From Nitrospirota bacterium (GTDB lineage: Bacteria > Nitrospirota > Thermodesulfovibrionia > Thermodesulfovibrionales > UBA1546): 58,978 bases of DNA. How positions within the stretch are numbered: position 1 is the first letter of the stretch; each line of letters opens with the position of its first letter. Made by a program: the position numbers and the translations under genes. Under the pieces are notes generated by a model, which saw only the letters and a program-made list of their open reading frames with translations, was not told where the DNA came from and made no database searches. Below are positions 9,987 through 20,984 of this stretch, in pieces. Location of the stretch: positions 1 through 58,978 of the forward strand of contig JAPLLK010000064.1 in NCBI GenBank assembly GCA_026387575.1, in the 5' to 3' direction.

Positions 9987-10634
9987 ATAAATCTTATGAG
10001 TAATTATATAGGATTCAACTTCTTCTGGCAATAGGTATTTTATACTTTTTCTGCGCTTTATCAGCTTTCTGATGCCGGTTGCTGATATCTCAACAGGCGT
10101 GATATGCATCATTATTATATCCCTGCCGTTCTTTAGCCTTGTTTTATAGGTTTGAAGCTTTGCATTATCAAGCTTTTTAAGGATATTTTTGTTTATCTTC
10201 AGATATGGTGAAGAGGCAAGTCCTGTGAATTTAAAAGCCGGCCTTGAGACCACTATAAAATCTGCAAGGCTGACGAGCTTATCGGGCTGCCACCAGTTAG
10301 GGATGTCAATAAAAGCATCAATGCCGGCTATAAAATAAAGCCTTGCCCCGGGATAAATGCGGCGCAGTTTTTCAAGAGTGTCTACGGAATAAGATTTATC
10401 CTTCTTTTTGTATTCAATATCAGAAACAGCAAAGGAGCGGTTTTTAGATATGCCAAGCCGCACCATCCTGTACCTGTGTTTTGCGTCTGCAAGCTCTGTG
10501 TCCTTGAGCGGAGGATTGCCTGACGGCACAAAGATAATCTTATTGAGTCCGAGTTTTTCCTTCACCTCTTCTGCGGCTGTGAGATGCCCGTAGTGGATTG
10601 GGTTAAAGGTCCCGCCGAATATGCCGAGTTTCAT
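9972..10634 (-). CDS. nadD: Nicotinate-nucleotide adenylyltransferase
   Basis: MKLGIFGGTFNPIHYGHLTAAEEVKEKLGLNKIIFVPSGNPPLK. Confidence 0.96.
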   Translation of the reverse strand: MKLGIFGGTFNPIHYGHLTAAEEVKEKLGLNKIIFVPSGNPPLKDTELADAKHRYRMVRLGISKNRSFAVSDIEYKKKDKSYSVDTLEKLRRIYPGARLYFIAGIDAFIDIPNWWQPDKLVSLADFIVVSRPAFKFTGLASSPYLKINKNILKKLDNAKLQTYKTRLKNGRDIIMMHITPVEISATGIRKLIKRRKSIKYLLPEEVESYIITHKIYKVKS

Positions 10635-10832
10635 ATCTTGATTCTGCTCCGAAATAAGATTTTCAGTTACATTATTATGTGCGGGAGTGTATTGTCAAGA
10701 AATTGTTGATTCTCTCAGCCTTTAAATACCCTTCCTGCTCCAGAAGTTTTTTAGGGTAAAGTGCGCTTCCCCACCTTCCGCGCTATGGGACTATTGAACT
10801 TTATAAGATTGAGAGGATAGGCTGCTTTTTAT

Positions 10833-13637
10833 TTAGGAAGCCTTTTGCAAAATCATCTCAAGGTCATTGGGATCAAATGAAACTGCAAGGCTCCATTCGC
10901 CGAAACCGCCGTGCTGATTTACAGCCCTGCACCATTCATCTAAAAATACTCTTTTGGTTTTGTCCTGTTCGCTATCCTGCCCTTTGGTTTCAAGAATGAG
11001 ATGTTCGCCATTCTTTAACTTTATGATGAAATCGGGGAAATATCTTCTGATTACCCCTTGATAGTTGTAAAGAACAGTAAACCCTAAATGGTCATTCTTG
11101 ACGAATGATTCAACCGCCGCATTTTCGCTGATTGTTTTTGCTTCGAGATATTCCCATTTGCTGTCAACAACGGTGAAGTTGATGTGTGAATTTCCAAAAC
11201 TCTCACAGGGCTTGCTTGTCCACCATGTTCTAACGTCACTAGTTGAACGAATGGGGTGTTCCTTGTCAAATACCGGAGTGAGTTGCGTTGTGTTGTCTGC
11301 ACGAATTTCATTCCAGATGTGCTGAATGACCTTGTTCATATTCAGCATAATGAGTATCCGCTTGCGGACTTCATCCTGATTGAACAATGGATTCTTAATC
11401 TGGATTTTCTCCGAGTAAATAAACTGCTCAATGATACCGATTAACTGGATGAGAAATGTTTCCTTACTGCCTTTCCAGTCAGGTTTTTTCTCTGAATTGT
11501 AAATCGTTGATGCTATTCTGAAGATGATTGACTGCAAGCGAAATTTCTCTCCAATCTCTTTTAAATCAATCTCCGTCAATGCAGCTGGATTCGGTTTCCC
11601 GGCAATGATGGCGGCCAACTCAGCTTCTGTTATTGAGTCGTATGGGTTAATATCAAGCGGTTTTACATTCGATAGGTTGATCGTAAGCTGTGGTTTATAA
11701 ACATGATCAATTCGCAGAATGTTTGGGAACGAAATTTCATGTTCTACTTTTTCTTTAACTGGTTCAATCTTGGTTTTTGGTAGCGGCGGCGGAGGCGGAG
11801 GGCCGTCTGTTCCGCCTTCATGCGGCAGGAATGTAAATGGCACTCCGAAAATATTTACATACTCCGGTTCAAACAAGCCCGTTTCTTTGTTGACATCATA
11901 TTCTGTCCTTCTCAGGCCGCGTCCGACTACCTGCTCACATAACAACTGGCTGCTGAAAGCCCGTAAGCCCATTATGTGTGTAACAGTTTTTGCATCCCAT
12001 CCTTCGCTAAGCATACCTACGGAAATCACATTCTGAATCTGCTCACCTGGTTCACCAATCCGCCCAACCGTATTAACTGTGCATCTTATTAACTCTGCCT
12101 GTTGTTTCTTGGTAAGCTTCTTCTCTTTAGGCTCATCATTTTCATCGTCTGCTTCTTCTCCAGAAATATCAACTTCTTCTGTTTCTGCTTCGGCCTTTTC
12201 TAATATGCTGCTGTCAATTTGCAAAGTCCTTTGCGGATTGCACAAATCACCTAACCCTGCAACAGAAAGCAAAAATGAATCTCGATCAAAAGAGGTTTTT
12301 ATCCGTCCCGATGTATAAGTAGTGTTTGCAACGGTAATCATCACCGGCGGAATTTTATGTCTGGCCTTCTCCCAATCGTCTTTAGTGGCTTGCCAGTCCT
12401 TGCCCAAAAGCAGATAGGCATTTTTTATGAGGTCGGGAAGCGGGGCGCTGTCTTCAGCCTTTCGGTTGATGTCATCTTTCACAGTCTCATCCATGTAAAT
12501 GTGATACAAACGAGAACGCAGGTTATTATCCACGTTTCCATCATCACGGATGACCACCCTTGGCGTTTTTACCAATCCTGACTCAATCGCATCGTTCAAG
12601 CCGAAATCGCTGACTATCCATGAAAACAAGGCTTCTTCAGTCGCTTTTTTGCCGGAAGGCGCAAACGGAGTTGCCGATAAATCAAAGCAACGTATGATGC
12701 CCCTTGCCCTATGAACTCTGTCTAAACCGCCTACCCAAACAGTGCTTTCTTCAATGTCCTCTTTTTTTACGCCTCTTATCTTGCTCTCAGCCGGAACACG
12801 CCATGCATGGTGTGCTTCATCATTTATCACAATAAGGTTTGTTGCCGATGCCATGTCGCTTAAAACCTCACGCACATAAGCTTCGTCACTCTTTGAGCCG
12901 CGCTTGTCAACGGTTTTTTTCTTCCCTATCTTTTCTTCAGTGTCCCAAGCTAATGTATGCCAGTTAATGATTTTTATCTTGCCCTGCCGCAAAGTTTCCA
13001 TCAATCCCGAGGGCACAACATTAAATTCTTCGTAGTAATTTTCTTTGTCGAAAGGATTGAGAACTGACAAGCGGCTGCGAACGGTTAAGCCAGGAGCAAC
13101 AACCAACACATTTTTTGAGAACCGGATATCTTTGCTGTTGGTAACCTTGTTAAGCACTTGCCATGCAATGAGCATACTCATCACAATGGTCTTGCCTGAA
13201 CCCGTCGCCATCTTGCTGCACCAGCGACTGAAATCTCCGCCATCTCCTGGAATTTGGATTCCTGTTCTGTCTGCGTCCGGTGCCTCGGTTAGCCATATTA
13301 AGGTTTCAATCGCTTCCAGCTGGCAAAAGAAAAAGCGTTTGTCCTTTCTTTCTTCGGGGTCTTGCCAATGCTGCAATAATCTCTTGGTGATACCTGTAAC
13401 GCCAGAATAACCCTGTTCTCTCCACTTCACTATGCGCGGGCGGATGGTATTGACCAATTCTATTTCAATGAAAATACCGGGGTCGTCAAAAGCCCTTGAA
13501 CTCTCAGAAGCGACAATATAGCCAGCCGGTCTACGGCCACTCTGCAAAACAAATTCCCTTGTATCACGGAGATATTCCCAATACTGCCGAGGTTCTTCGT
13601 AAGGCGAGTTAATGATAAGCTTGTCTATCTTCTTCAT
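10833..13637 (-). CDS. Type III restriction endonuclease subunit Res (helicase-nuclease)
   Basis: 934 aa; ATGSGKTIVM, NDEAHHAW, SEGWDAKTVTHI, C-terminal PDFIIKLKNGEHLILETKGQ PD-(D/E)xK-like motif. Confidence 0.9.
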   Translation of the reverse strand: MKKIDKLIINSPYEEPRQYWEYLRDTREFVLQSGRRPAGYIVASESSRAFDDPGIFIEIELVNTIRPRIVKWREQGYSGVTGITKRLLQHWQDPEERKDKRFFFCQLEAIETLIWLTEAPDADRTGIQIPGDGGDFSRWCSKMATGSGKTIVMSMLIAWQVLNKVTNSKDIRFSKNVLVVAPGLTVRSRLSVLNPFDKENYYEEFNVVPSGLMETLRQGKIKIINWHTLAWDTEEKIGKKKTVDKRGSKSDEAYVREVLSDMASATNLIVINDEAHHAWRVPAESKIRGVKKEDIEESTVWVGGLDRVHRARGIIRCFDLSATPFAPSGKKATEEALFSWIVSDFGLNDAIESGLVKTPRVVIRDDGNVDNNLRSRLYHIYMDETVKDDINRKAEDSAPLPDLIKNAYLLLGKDWQATKDDWEKARHKIPPVMITVANTTYTSGRIKTSFDRDSFLLSVAGLGDLCNPQRTLQIDSSILEKAEAETEEVDISGEEADDENDEPKEKKLTKKQQAELIRCTVNTVGRIGEPGEQIQNVISVGMLSEGWDAKTVTHIMGLRAFSSQLLCEQVVGRGLRRTEYDVNKETGLFEPEYVNIFGVPFTFLPHEGGTDGPPPPPPLPKTKIEPVKEKVEHEISFPNILRIDHVYKPQLTINLSNVKPLDINPYDSITEAELAAIIAGKPNPAALTEIDLKEIGEKFRLQSIIFRIASTIYNSEKKPDWKGSKETFLIQLIGIIEQFIYSEKIQIKNPLFNQDEVRKRILIMLNMNKVIQHIWNEIRADNTTQLTPVFDKEHPIRSTSDVRTWWTSKPCESFGNSHINFTVVDSKWEYLEAKTISENAAVESFVKNDHLGFTVLYNYQGVIRRYFPDFIIKLKNGEHLILETKGQDSEQDKTKRVFLDEWCRAVNQHGGFGEWSLAVSFDPNDLEMILQKAS

Positions 13638-13642
13638 GTGCC

Positions 13643-16168
13643 TTATAAGCGGATAATCTTTAAACTCTCGATGCCCCGCGCATCAATGATCTTCACGGCT
13701 ACGACCTTGCCTGGTGTAAATGGCAGTGATGTTGTGCCGCCGAATACCTGTATCTTGTCCTCGTCAATTTCCGCTTTAAGATTTTTCGCCAGCGTCGACC
13801 ACCCTTCTTTTGCTCCTGCCATTGGAAAGAATACCTGTGAAGGGAACAAACTCCTTCCGTCATAGTCATGATCCAGCATCCACATGGCAATGTCGCCTTT
13901 GCCGCCGCTTTCAACTGTTCCTGTTTTCGGATTGTAGTAATCAAAGCCCTGCACTTCCACCTGATATTTGCCTTTGTTTTCTTTGCTTTTTAATTCACGT
14001 ATTAATACATCAGGCTGACCGATAAGCCAAAAGCTTTCATTGCTGCTCCGTTTCTTTTTCAAATCATCGGTGAACAGGTCGGCGTTCATCTGCGCTTTGA
14101 GAAAGACCGTCCTGGTGATCTCAGGATTCATCTCGTCAATGTCTTTTGCGGCCTCTTCGTCAAACTGCAAGGCGCAGAACAGGAGAATATCGGGCTTGTA
14201 AGGCTTCACTTCCTCCCATGCTAACTCAACCGTTCTTTGCTCTAACGGTGCGTGTTCTGGGCCAAATACAACATATACTTTTTTAGGCTTCGCTTCTTTT
14301 GTTTCAGCCTCTGCCTGAACATATCTTAATCCTCTCGCCGTTTCTACCCGTGTAAATTCAATCAACTTGCCGCCTTTGGCTCTCACGCCTGCGCGGAGCA
14401 ATTCATCTTTCCACTCACTTTGACGCAATGTTTCGCCGCTCCGTGCAACTGATGTATTTGTAGTTATATTCCCCTCTTGAGAGGGGGCAGGTGTATGTTC
14501 TTCTTCCAATGATCTTGCCACTGGCGCGGGAACAGCTTCAACAGTGAAAGGACCAGTAACTCGTTGTCTTTTATTGTCAATAAAAGGTTGGTCATACAGA
14601 GTTTCCTGTCCTGGAGGCTCATTGTTGGCAATACTTTTGAGGGTAATATGTGGAACTGTCTTGTATTTAAACCCGCTGCCTACACCTTCATGCTGATGTG
14701 CCAGTTCATAATAATCAAACACAGCCGTCATTAATCGCTGTTTTGCAAGCGTAATAGATACTCTCGATGTATCGCAAGTGATCCATCTTCTGCCCCAGTT
14801 CTCAGCTGCGAATGCCGTAGTACCGCTGCCACAAGTAATATCTATAACAAGGTCGCCGGGGTCTGTGGCCATGAGAAGACAGCGTTGAATAACTCTCGAA
14901 TACGTCTGAACTGCATAGATTTTTTTCTCAGCAAAAGTTGATGGTACAGTATCAGTCCAAATATTATTATAATGTCCGAATGGAAAATCAGTGACATATC
15001 TTTTATACTTCAACCAATTACCTACCTGAATAAATCTATCCCTCTTTCTTAAGTTTACTAACCCATCATATCCAGTTTTCCAATGATAATTGTTGTCTGG
15101 CTTGTAACTTTTTTCGTTAAACTCTATTTCCACAACCTCGTTAGATCCCCCAGGCGAAAGAAGATTATCATGAAAAAAACATTTATCTTTAGCAAATTCT
15201 TTAATTGACTTTATTTGTTTCAGTTCACCATTTGCATCTTCAATACAGTTGTACTTTTCGAACAACTCAATATCCGATAATTCCCGAAACAAAGGTCTAA
15301 ATTTCTCCTTTTCAAATCTTTCTTTATTCTTGGCAAAGACAAGTAGGTAATCAGCTACATTGTCAACACTTAAGGAGCCTCGATAATAAATCTTTTGAAA
15401 GGTGATTTGAGATATGAAATTTTCTTTTCCAAATACTTCATCTAATAAATTCCTAATTAAATGAATATTTTCATCACTAATTTGTAGAAAAATACAGCCA
15501 TTATCTTTTAATAATTCTTTCGATAATATGAGACGGTCTCTTATATAACTTAAAAAACTGTGTATGCCCAATTCCCAAGTATCACGAAATGCTTTAATCA
15601 TCTCCGGCTCGGCGGTCAGGTCTTCGTCTTTACCATCTTTTACATCCCGCTTGTTCACAAACGGCTGAAAGTTGCTGCCGTATTTAATCCCATAAGGCGG
15701 GTCAAAATAGATCATCTGAACCTTGCCACCCATGCCTTCTTTTTCTATCAGCGAGTTCATCACCAATAGACTGTCACCGGCAATAAGACGGTTGCTCCAG
15801 TTCTCTTTGTGCTTATAAAACTCTATGGCTTCACGGAGGGGTTTCTTATCCGCTTCAAATAATGAAGGCTGGCTGTCAGCCTCCTTTTCTTTCCTAACAT
15901 TTTCAATAATCCTGCGCGGGTCTATGCGCTCATGCACATGCAGGCTTACGGTAGGAACTTCAAAGCTGGTATGCTCGGCTTTGCCAGCCCATTGCAGTTG
16001 AGGGTCAAGGTGCGGGTCGTAAGCGTATTTCTTTTTTTTCAGGTCGCCATTGTCGGTGTGAGCGTCAACCAATCCCACAGGTGGGTTGTTCAGCCGCTGT
16101 TTGTCTTTGTGCTCGTATTGCTCAATAGGTTTTTGTTTATTAGTTGTTTCTTTCTTTTTGCGTGCCAT
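13643..16168 (-). CDS. Type III DNA methyltransferase subunit Mod
   Basis: 841 aa; IYFDPPYGIKYGSNF, DITCGSGTTAFAAENWGRRWI. Confidence 0.93.
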   Translation of the reverse strand: MARKKKETTNKQKPIEQYEHKDKQRLNNPPVGLVDAHTDNGDLKKKKYAYDPHLDPQLQWAGKAEHTSFEVPTVSLHVHERIDPRRIIENVRKEKEADSQPSLFEADKKPLREAIEFYKHKENWSNRLIAGDSLLVMNSLIEKEGMGGKVQMIYFDPPYGIKYGSNFQPFVNKRDVKDGKDEDLTAEPEMIKAFRDTWELGIHSFLSYIRDRLILSKELLKDNGCIFLQISDENIHLIRNLLDEVFGKENFISQITFQKIYYRGSLSVDNVADYLLVFAKNKERFEKEKFRPLFRELSDIELFEKYNCIEDANGELKQIKSIKEFAKDKCFFHDNLLSPGGSNEVVEIEFNEKSYKPDNNYHWKTGYDGLVNLRKRDRFIQVGNWLKYKRYVTDFPFGHYNNIWTDTVPSTFAEKKIYAVQTYSRVIQRCLLMATDPGDLVIDITCGSGTTAFAAENWGRRWITCDTSRVSITLAKQRLMTAVFDYYELAHQHEGVGSGFKYKTVPHITLKSIANNEPPGQETLYDQPFIDNKRQRVTGPFTVEAVPAPVARSLEEEHTPAPSQEGNITTNTSVARSGETLRQSEWKDELLRAGVRAKGGKLIEFTRVETARGLRYVQAEAETKEAKPKKVYVVFGPEHAPLEQRTVELAWEEVKPYKPDILLFCALQFDEEAAKDIDEMNPEITRTVFLKAQMNADLFTDDLKKKRSSNESFWLIGQPDVLIRELKSKENKGKYQVEVQGFDYYNPKTGTVESGGKGDIAMWMLDHDYDGRSLFPSQVFFPMAGAKEGWSTLAKNLKAEIDEDKIQVFGGTTSLPFTPGKVVAVKIIDARGIESLKIIRL
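14469..14493. repeat. G/C-tract palindromic short repeat inside mod
   Basis: ttcccctcttgagagggggcaggtg; encodes HTPAPSQEGN in frame. Confidence 0.6.
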
Positions 16169-16354
16169 GTTATTCCATTAAACTGACTCCGCCCTCAGTT
16201 GTTTATCTATTTTTGGAGTAGAAAGACTGCCCTGTATCAACATATTATGTTGAATTATCTACATTAAATATAGACTATGTCAATTAAAATCATTATTTGA
16301 GGTAGTTTTAATAAAGCCTTCCGGCAAGCGATTATTAACTGTTCTGGAGGATTT

Positions 16355-16675
16355 ATGAGGACTACTAAGAAATTGCTTGGCGAAAGAATTAAGGAATTAA
16401 GGAAATCAAGAAAGCTGTCTCAGGACAGGCTCTCTGAACAAGTTGATATAGACCCAAAACATCTGAGCCGTATAGAAGTAGGGAATAGCTATCCGTCCCT
16501 CAATACTCTTGAGAAAATAGCTATAGCTTTAAATGTAGAAATAAAAGAGTTCTTTGAGTTTGAACATCTTAGTGGTCAAAAGGAATTGATTAATAATGCC
16601 ATCAAATTGCTTAGAGAGAGTGACAAGGAGAGAGTCAAACTTATTTCAAAAGTTATTAAGGCAATAGTTACTTAG
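16355..16675 (+). CDS. XRE/Cro-CI-type HTH regulator
   Basis: LGERIKELRKSRKLSQDRLSEQVDIDPKHLSRIEVGNSYPSLNTLEKIAIAL; divergent from the type III RM locus. Confidence 0.92.
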   Translation: MRTTKKLLGERIKELRKSRKLSQDRLSEQVDIDPKHLSRIEVGNSYPSLNTLEKIAIALNVEIKEFFEFEHLSGQKELINNAIKLLRESDKERVKLISKVIKAIVT

Positions 16676-16719
16676 AACTTTCACTGGGCACATCCTCTGC
16701 TAGCAGTATGGCAGTATAT

Positions 16720-17241
16720 TCAATAATATCTCTGTTCCGGTTTTATGCCGATTGATTCAAGCCATTCTGTTATTGTCTTTTTCATTGCGCCTGCATTCAG
16801 CGCAAACCATTTCTTTCTGTGCTCAGGAAAAGTGGAAAGCGTCTTTTTGAACCTGCTGAATGAGTCGTGGCTGTTGAGAGCGGCTGAGAGTTCATCGTGC
16901 GGCCTGAGTTCATCAATCTCCTCTGTAAATCTTTTCATGAGGCTGTATGCCTCCTGAGACTTGCGCTCCGGGATTCTGACATATCTTTGCTTTTCAGAGA
17001 ATATTCTTATTGCAAGCTCCACTTCATCTTCAATCCACTCAGGCATGTCATACACTTCGAGCAAGGATTCATCAATCAGTTCATCGCCTTTGTAAAGACT
17101 GCCCTTTGCTCCTTCAAGCGCATCTACTGAGATTGTTTTAATCTCTCCTGTCTCAAGGTCAAGAAAGTAGTCAAATGCATCCCTTGAGACATCTTCCATT
17201 GCCTTCTGAATTTCATTGAAATCTATCTTTAAAAGCTTCAC
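16720..17241 (-). CDS. UPF0158 family protein
   Basis: 173 aa; FDYFLDLETGEI...RYVRIPERKSQEAYSLMKRFTEEI, HRKKWFALNA. Confidence 0.75.
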   Translation of the reverse strand: MKLLKIDFNEIQKAMEDVSRDAFDYFLDLETGEIKTISVDALEGAKGSLYKGDELIDESLLEVYDMPEWIEDEVELAIRIFSEKQRYVRIPERKSQEAYSLMKRFTEEIDELRPHDELSAALNSHDSFSRFKKTLSTFPEHRKKWFALNAGAMKKTITEWLESIGIKPEQRYY

Positions 17242-18498
17242 CTACTCTCTAATCTGTCCATCCCCAAGCACGATAAACTTTGTGCATGTGAGTTCTTCAA
17301 GCCCCATCGGCCCCCTTGCATGAATCTTGTCAGTTGATATTCCTATCTCAGCACCGAGGCCGAACTGATAACCGTCATTCAATCTCGTGGATGCATTAAC
17401 GAAAACAGCGGATGAATCAACCTCACGCAGAAATCTCATTGCCTTCTCATAATTCTCCGTTACAATCGAATCAGAATGAGCAGAGCCGTATTTTGCGATA
17501 TGATCTATTGCTTCATCCATATCCTTGACAACCTTCACATTCAGGATGAGGTCCAGATACTCCATATAAAAATCATCTTCTTTCACGGCAGCGATGGACT
17601 TATCTATCTTCCTTGTCGCAGGACATCCCTTAAGGCTGACCTTTGCATCTTTAAACCTCTTAATCATTGATGGGAGAAATGCCTTTGCAACCTTTTTGTC
17701 AATGAGCATTGTCTCCATTGCATTGCAAGTACCGGGTCTCTGGACTTTTGCATTAAAACATATATCTTCAGCCATTTTCAGGTCAGCGTCCCTGTCAACA
17801 AATACATGGCATACTCCCTTGTAATGCTTAAGCACCGGGATTCTTGAATTTGCCGTGACTGTTCTTATCAGCCCTTCGCCCCCGCGCGGGATTATGAGGT
17901 CAATAATCCCCTCAAGTTTAAGCATCTCCATCACTGCTTCTCTTTCAGGTATATCAATGAATGTTATTGCGTCTTCATCAAGCCCTGCCGTCTTTGCCAC
18001 ATCCCTCAGTATCTTTACAATCGCCTTGTTGGAGTTTATCGCCTCAGAGCCTCCTCGCAGAATGACCGCATTTCCTGCCTTAAGGCATAGGCTTGTTGCA
18101 TCTGCCGTAACATTAGGCCTTGATTCATAGATGATTCCGATAACTCCGATAGGCACGCGCATCTTTCCGACAACCATTCCATTGGGCCTCTGCCACATCT
18201 TTATTACTTCTCCCACAGGGTCAGGAAGCGCTGCAACCTCAATCAGTCCCTGAGCCATCTCATTTATGCGTTGGTTATTCAGGGCAAGCCTGTCTATCAT
18301 CGCCTTTGAAAGTCCCTTTTTCTCTGCAAAGGCAATGTCTTTTTTGTTTTCTTTTATAAGTTCTGCCTTGCGTTTTTTAAGCGCATCAGCCATCTTTAAA
18401 AGCGCATTATTCTTTTCTTTAGAGGACGCCCTTGCAAGCAGCCTTGCGCCTTCTTTGGCTGCCTTTGCTTTTTTTAGAACATAAGCCTTAATATCCAT
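17242..18498 (-). CDS. proA: Glutamate-5-semialdehyde dehydrogenase
   Basis: 418 aa; VPIGVIGIIYESRPNVTADA, QRPGTCNAMETMLID, TDKIHARGPMGLEELT. Confidence 0.98.
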   Translation of the reverse strand: MDIKAYVLKKAKAAKEGARLLARASSKEKNNALLKMADALKKRKAELIKENKKDIAFAEKKGLSKAMIDRLALNNQRINEMAQGLIEVAALPDPVGEVIKMWQRPNGMVVGKMRVPIGVIGIIYESRPNVTADATSLCLKAGNAVILRGGSEAINSNKAIVKILRDVAKTAGLDEDAITFIDIPEREAVMEMLKLEGIIDLIIPRGGEGLIRTVTANSRIPVLKHYKGVCHVFVDRDADLKMAEDICFNAKVQRPGTCNAMETMLIDKKVAKAFLPSMIKRFKDAKVSLKGCPATRKIDKSIAAVKEDDFYMEYLDLILNVKVVKDMDEAIDHIAKYGSAHSDSIVTENYEKAMRFLREVDSSAVFVNASTRLNDGYQFGLGAEIGISTDKIHARGPMGLEELTCTKFIVLGDGQIRE

Positions 18499-18512
18499 CT
18501 CTCCTCCGGATT

Positions 18513-19082
18513 CTATATTCGCAGGTTCAGGAAGTTTTTAAGAAGGGCTTTCCCGACTTTTGTAAGTATTGACTCAGGGTGAAACTGCACCCCTTCCACT
18601 ATAAACTCCTTATGCCTCACTCCCATTATCTCATCCTGATCAGTCCATGCAGTAATCTCAAGACAGTAAGGCAAGGTTTCTTTCTTAACAATAAGCGAGT
18701 GGTATCTTGTTGCCTCAAATGGATTCGGCAGTCCTTCATATATTGTCTTTCCGTCGTGGTATATCATGGATGTTTTTCCGTGCATGAGCCTCGGCGCCCT
18801 TATTATGTCTCCGCCGAATGCAGCTCCGATTGCCTGATGCCCTAAACACACGCCGAGGATAGGAATCTTGCCTGCAAAGTATTTTATGACATCAACAGAA
18901 ACCCCTGCCTCTTTAGGTGTGCACGGTCCCGGAGAGATAACAATCCTTTCAGGTTTTAGCTCTTCAATATCTTTTATCGTAACCCTGTCATTCCTGAACA
19001 CCGTTATATCCTCTCCAATCTCTCCAAGATGCTGGACAAGGTTGTAGGTAAAAGAATCATAATTATCAATCATCAATAGCAT
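18513..19082 (-). CDS. trpG: Anthranilate/aminodeoxychorismate synthase component II (glutamine amidotransferase)
   Basis: [42 protein letters not shown]. Confidence 0.95.
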   Translation of the reverse strand: MLLMIDNYDSFTYNLVQHLGEIGEDITVFRNDRVTIKDIEELKPERIVISPGPCTPKEAGVSVDVIKYFAGKIPILGVCLGHQAIGAAFGGDIIRAPRLMHGKTSMIYHDGKTIYEGLPNPFEATRYHSLIVKKETLPYCLEITAWTDQDEIMGVRHKEFIVEGVQFHPESILTKVGKALLKNFLNLRI

Positions 19083-19084
19083 CT

Positions 19085-20581
19085 CTAACTTAATCCCTTC
19101 TCTGCCATATCCACTGCCTTCATCATTCCCATAGCCTTGTTCACTGTTTCAGTATATTCCCTCTCAGGCACTGAATCAGCAACAATCCCTGCGCCTGCCT
19201 GAACATAAACCTTCCCGTCTTTTATTATAAGCGTTCTTATAGTGATACATGTATCCATGTTCCCTGAATAGCTGAAATATCCCACAGCGCCGGCATAAGG
19301 CCCTCTCTTTATCGGCTCAAGTTCATCTATAATCTCCATGGCCCGAACCTTAGGAGCGCCAGTAACAGTGCCTGCCGGAAAACATGCCCGAAGCACATCA
19401 AACGCATCAAGCCCGTTAACAAGATTTCCCTCAACATTAGACACTATATGCATCACATGGCTGTATCTTTCAACCGCCATCAATTCTGTTACCTCAACAG
19501 AGCCTTTCTCGGCAACCCTGCCGACATCATTCCTTCCGAGGTCAACAAGCATTATATGCTCTGCCATCTCTTTCGGGTCTTTCTTGAGTTCTTCCTCAAG
19601 CACCTTGTCCTCTTCCTCTGTTTCTCCTCTTTTCCTTGTGCCTGCAATAGGCCTCAGGACAATTTTTTTATCTTCAACCCTGACGAGTATTTCAGGAGAT
19701 GAGCCGACAATCTCTGTGTCTCCAGTGTCAATGTAATACATATAAGGAGACGGATTAATCATACGCAAAGCCCTGTAAACATCAAATGGGTCAACATCAG
19801 ATTTTCTCTCAAACCTCTGCGAGAGCACAACCTGAAATATGTCTCCTGCCGCAATATATTCTTTTGACTTAAGCACAGCCTCCTCAAAAGCCTCTCTTGT
19901 CTTAAAACTTGATGTGTATTTGCTGAATGTTTTTTTACTCCTGACTTCTGGCTTCTGACTTATGACTCTTGCACTTTTAAGTTTTTCAACTATGCCTTCT
20001 ATCTTTTTCACTGCCTCTTTATATGCCTTTGCAGGGCTCTTCCCCTCTACATGCACATTAGAGACAACCTTTATTTTCTGCTTAAGGCTGTCAAATATGA
20101 GCATTGTGTCAGCAAGCATAAAGAACATATCAGGCAGATCAATGCCGGTTTTTTTGCTGTCAGGAACCCGCTCAAAAAACCTGACCATATCATAGCCCAT
20201 ATATCCGACAAGGCCTCCTGAAAATCTCGGGAGCCCTGGGACATCAACAGGCATGTAAAGAGCTATCTCTTTTTTAAGCACATCCACAGGGTCATCTGCC
20301 TCAAATACAACAGGCTTCCTGCCTCTTTCTCTTATCTCTATCTTCTTTCCCCAGCCCTTTATAACCTTTGACGGATTTGTTCCGAGGAAGGAATATCTTG
20401 CCCATTTCTCTCCTCCGACAACACTCTCAAGCAGGAAGGAAGGGCTTTTGCCAATCTTTAAAAATGCGGAGACAGGAGTGTCAATATCAGCAAGGATTTC
20501 CCTATAGACAGGGATGAGATTTCCCTTTCCGCATAGAGACTTAAACTCTTTGATATCAGGATACAGCATATTGACAAACAA
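19085..20581 (-). CDS. trpE: Anthranilate synthase component I
   Basis: 498 aa; chorismate-binding motifs [53 protein letters not shown]. Confidence 0.95.
   Translation of the reverse strand: MFVNMLYPDIKEFKSLCGKGNLIPVYREILADIDTPVSAFLKIGKSPSFLLESVVGGEKWARYSFLGTNPSKVIKGWGKKIEIRERGRKPVVFEADDPVDVLKKEIALYMPVDVPGLPRFSGGLVGYMGYDMVRFFERVPDSKKTGIDLPDMFFMLADTMLIFDSLKQKIKVVSNVHVEGKSPAKAYKEAVKKIEGIVEKLKSARVISQKPEVRSKKTFSKYTSSFKTREAFEEAVLKSKEYIAAGDIFQVVLSQRFERKSDVDPFDVYRALRMINPSPYMYYIDTGDTEIVGSSPEILVRVEDKKIVLRPIAGTRKRGETEEEDKVLEEELKKDPKEMAEHIMLVDLGRNDVGRVAEKGSVEVTELMAVERYSHVMHIVSNVEGNLVNGLDAFDVLRACFPAGTVTGAPKVRAMEIIDELEPIKRGPYAGAVGYFSYSGNMDTCITIRTLIIKDGKVYVQAGAGIVADSVPEREYTETVNKAMGMMKAVDMAEKGLS
19937..19966. 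repeat. GACTCCTGACT-type short repeat inside trpE
   Basis: actcctgacttctggcttctgacttatgac. Confidence 0.5.
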
Positions 20582-20679
20582 GTCCTTTTTTCATTATTCT
20601 TAATAGTATAACTCATTAACTAAGACTAAGTTAATAGTTAGAAATTAGGAGTTAAGAGTTATAACTTATCTTCTTGAAT

Positions 20680-20754
<75 letters not shown>

Positions 20755-20770
20755 GATTCGTCAGGAATAT

Positions 20771-20822
20771 TTAGTTAGGAGTCCGGAGTTTTACTCACAA
20801 CTCCTAACTCTGAACTCCGAGC
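20771..20822. repeat. Inverted AACTCC-type repeat between two tRNA genes
   Basis: ttaggagtccggagtt ... aactcctaactctgaactccga. Confidence 0.6.
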
Positions 20823-20830
20823 TTCAAGAT

Positions 20831-20906
20831 GGCGGCGTACCCAAGTGGCTAAGGGGGAGGTCTGCAAAACCTTTATGCAGCGGTTCAAATCCGCTCGCCG
20901 CCTCCA
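20831..20906 (+). tRNA. tRNA-Cys(GCA), CCA encoded
   Basis: GGCGGCG...CGCCGCC acceptor stem, anticodon loop ctGCAaa, ggttcaaatcc T arm, TCCA end. Confidence 0.95.
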
Positions 20907-20984
20907 AATTTTTCGGCATTCTTAGCTCTTTTCTATAGTTATCTCTTGAATTTTCTGGCTGAAGAAGGGAATAATACAAATACC

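Noticed and set aside
11760-11830. ggcggcggaggcgga run in the first res gene as a possible microsatellite
   Set aside because: It encodes a proline-rich linker (GPPPPPPLP) with 3-bp periodicity; no frame-shifting potential.
13045-13410. Numerous ORFs antisense to res, mod, nuo and other long genes
   Set aside because: They lie opposite strongly supported coding sequences and lack recognisable domains.
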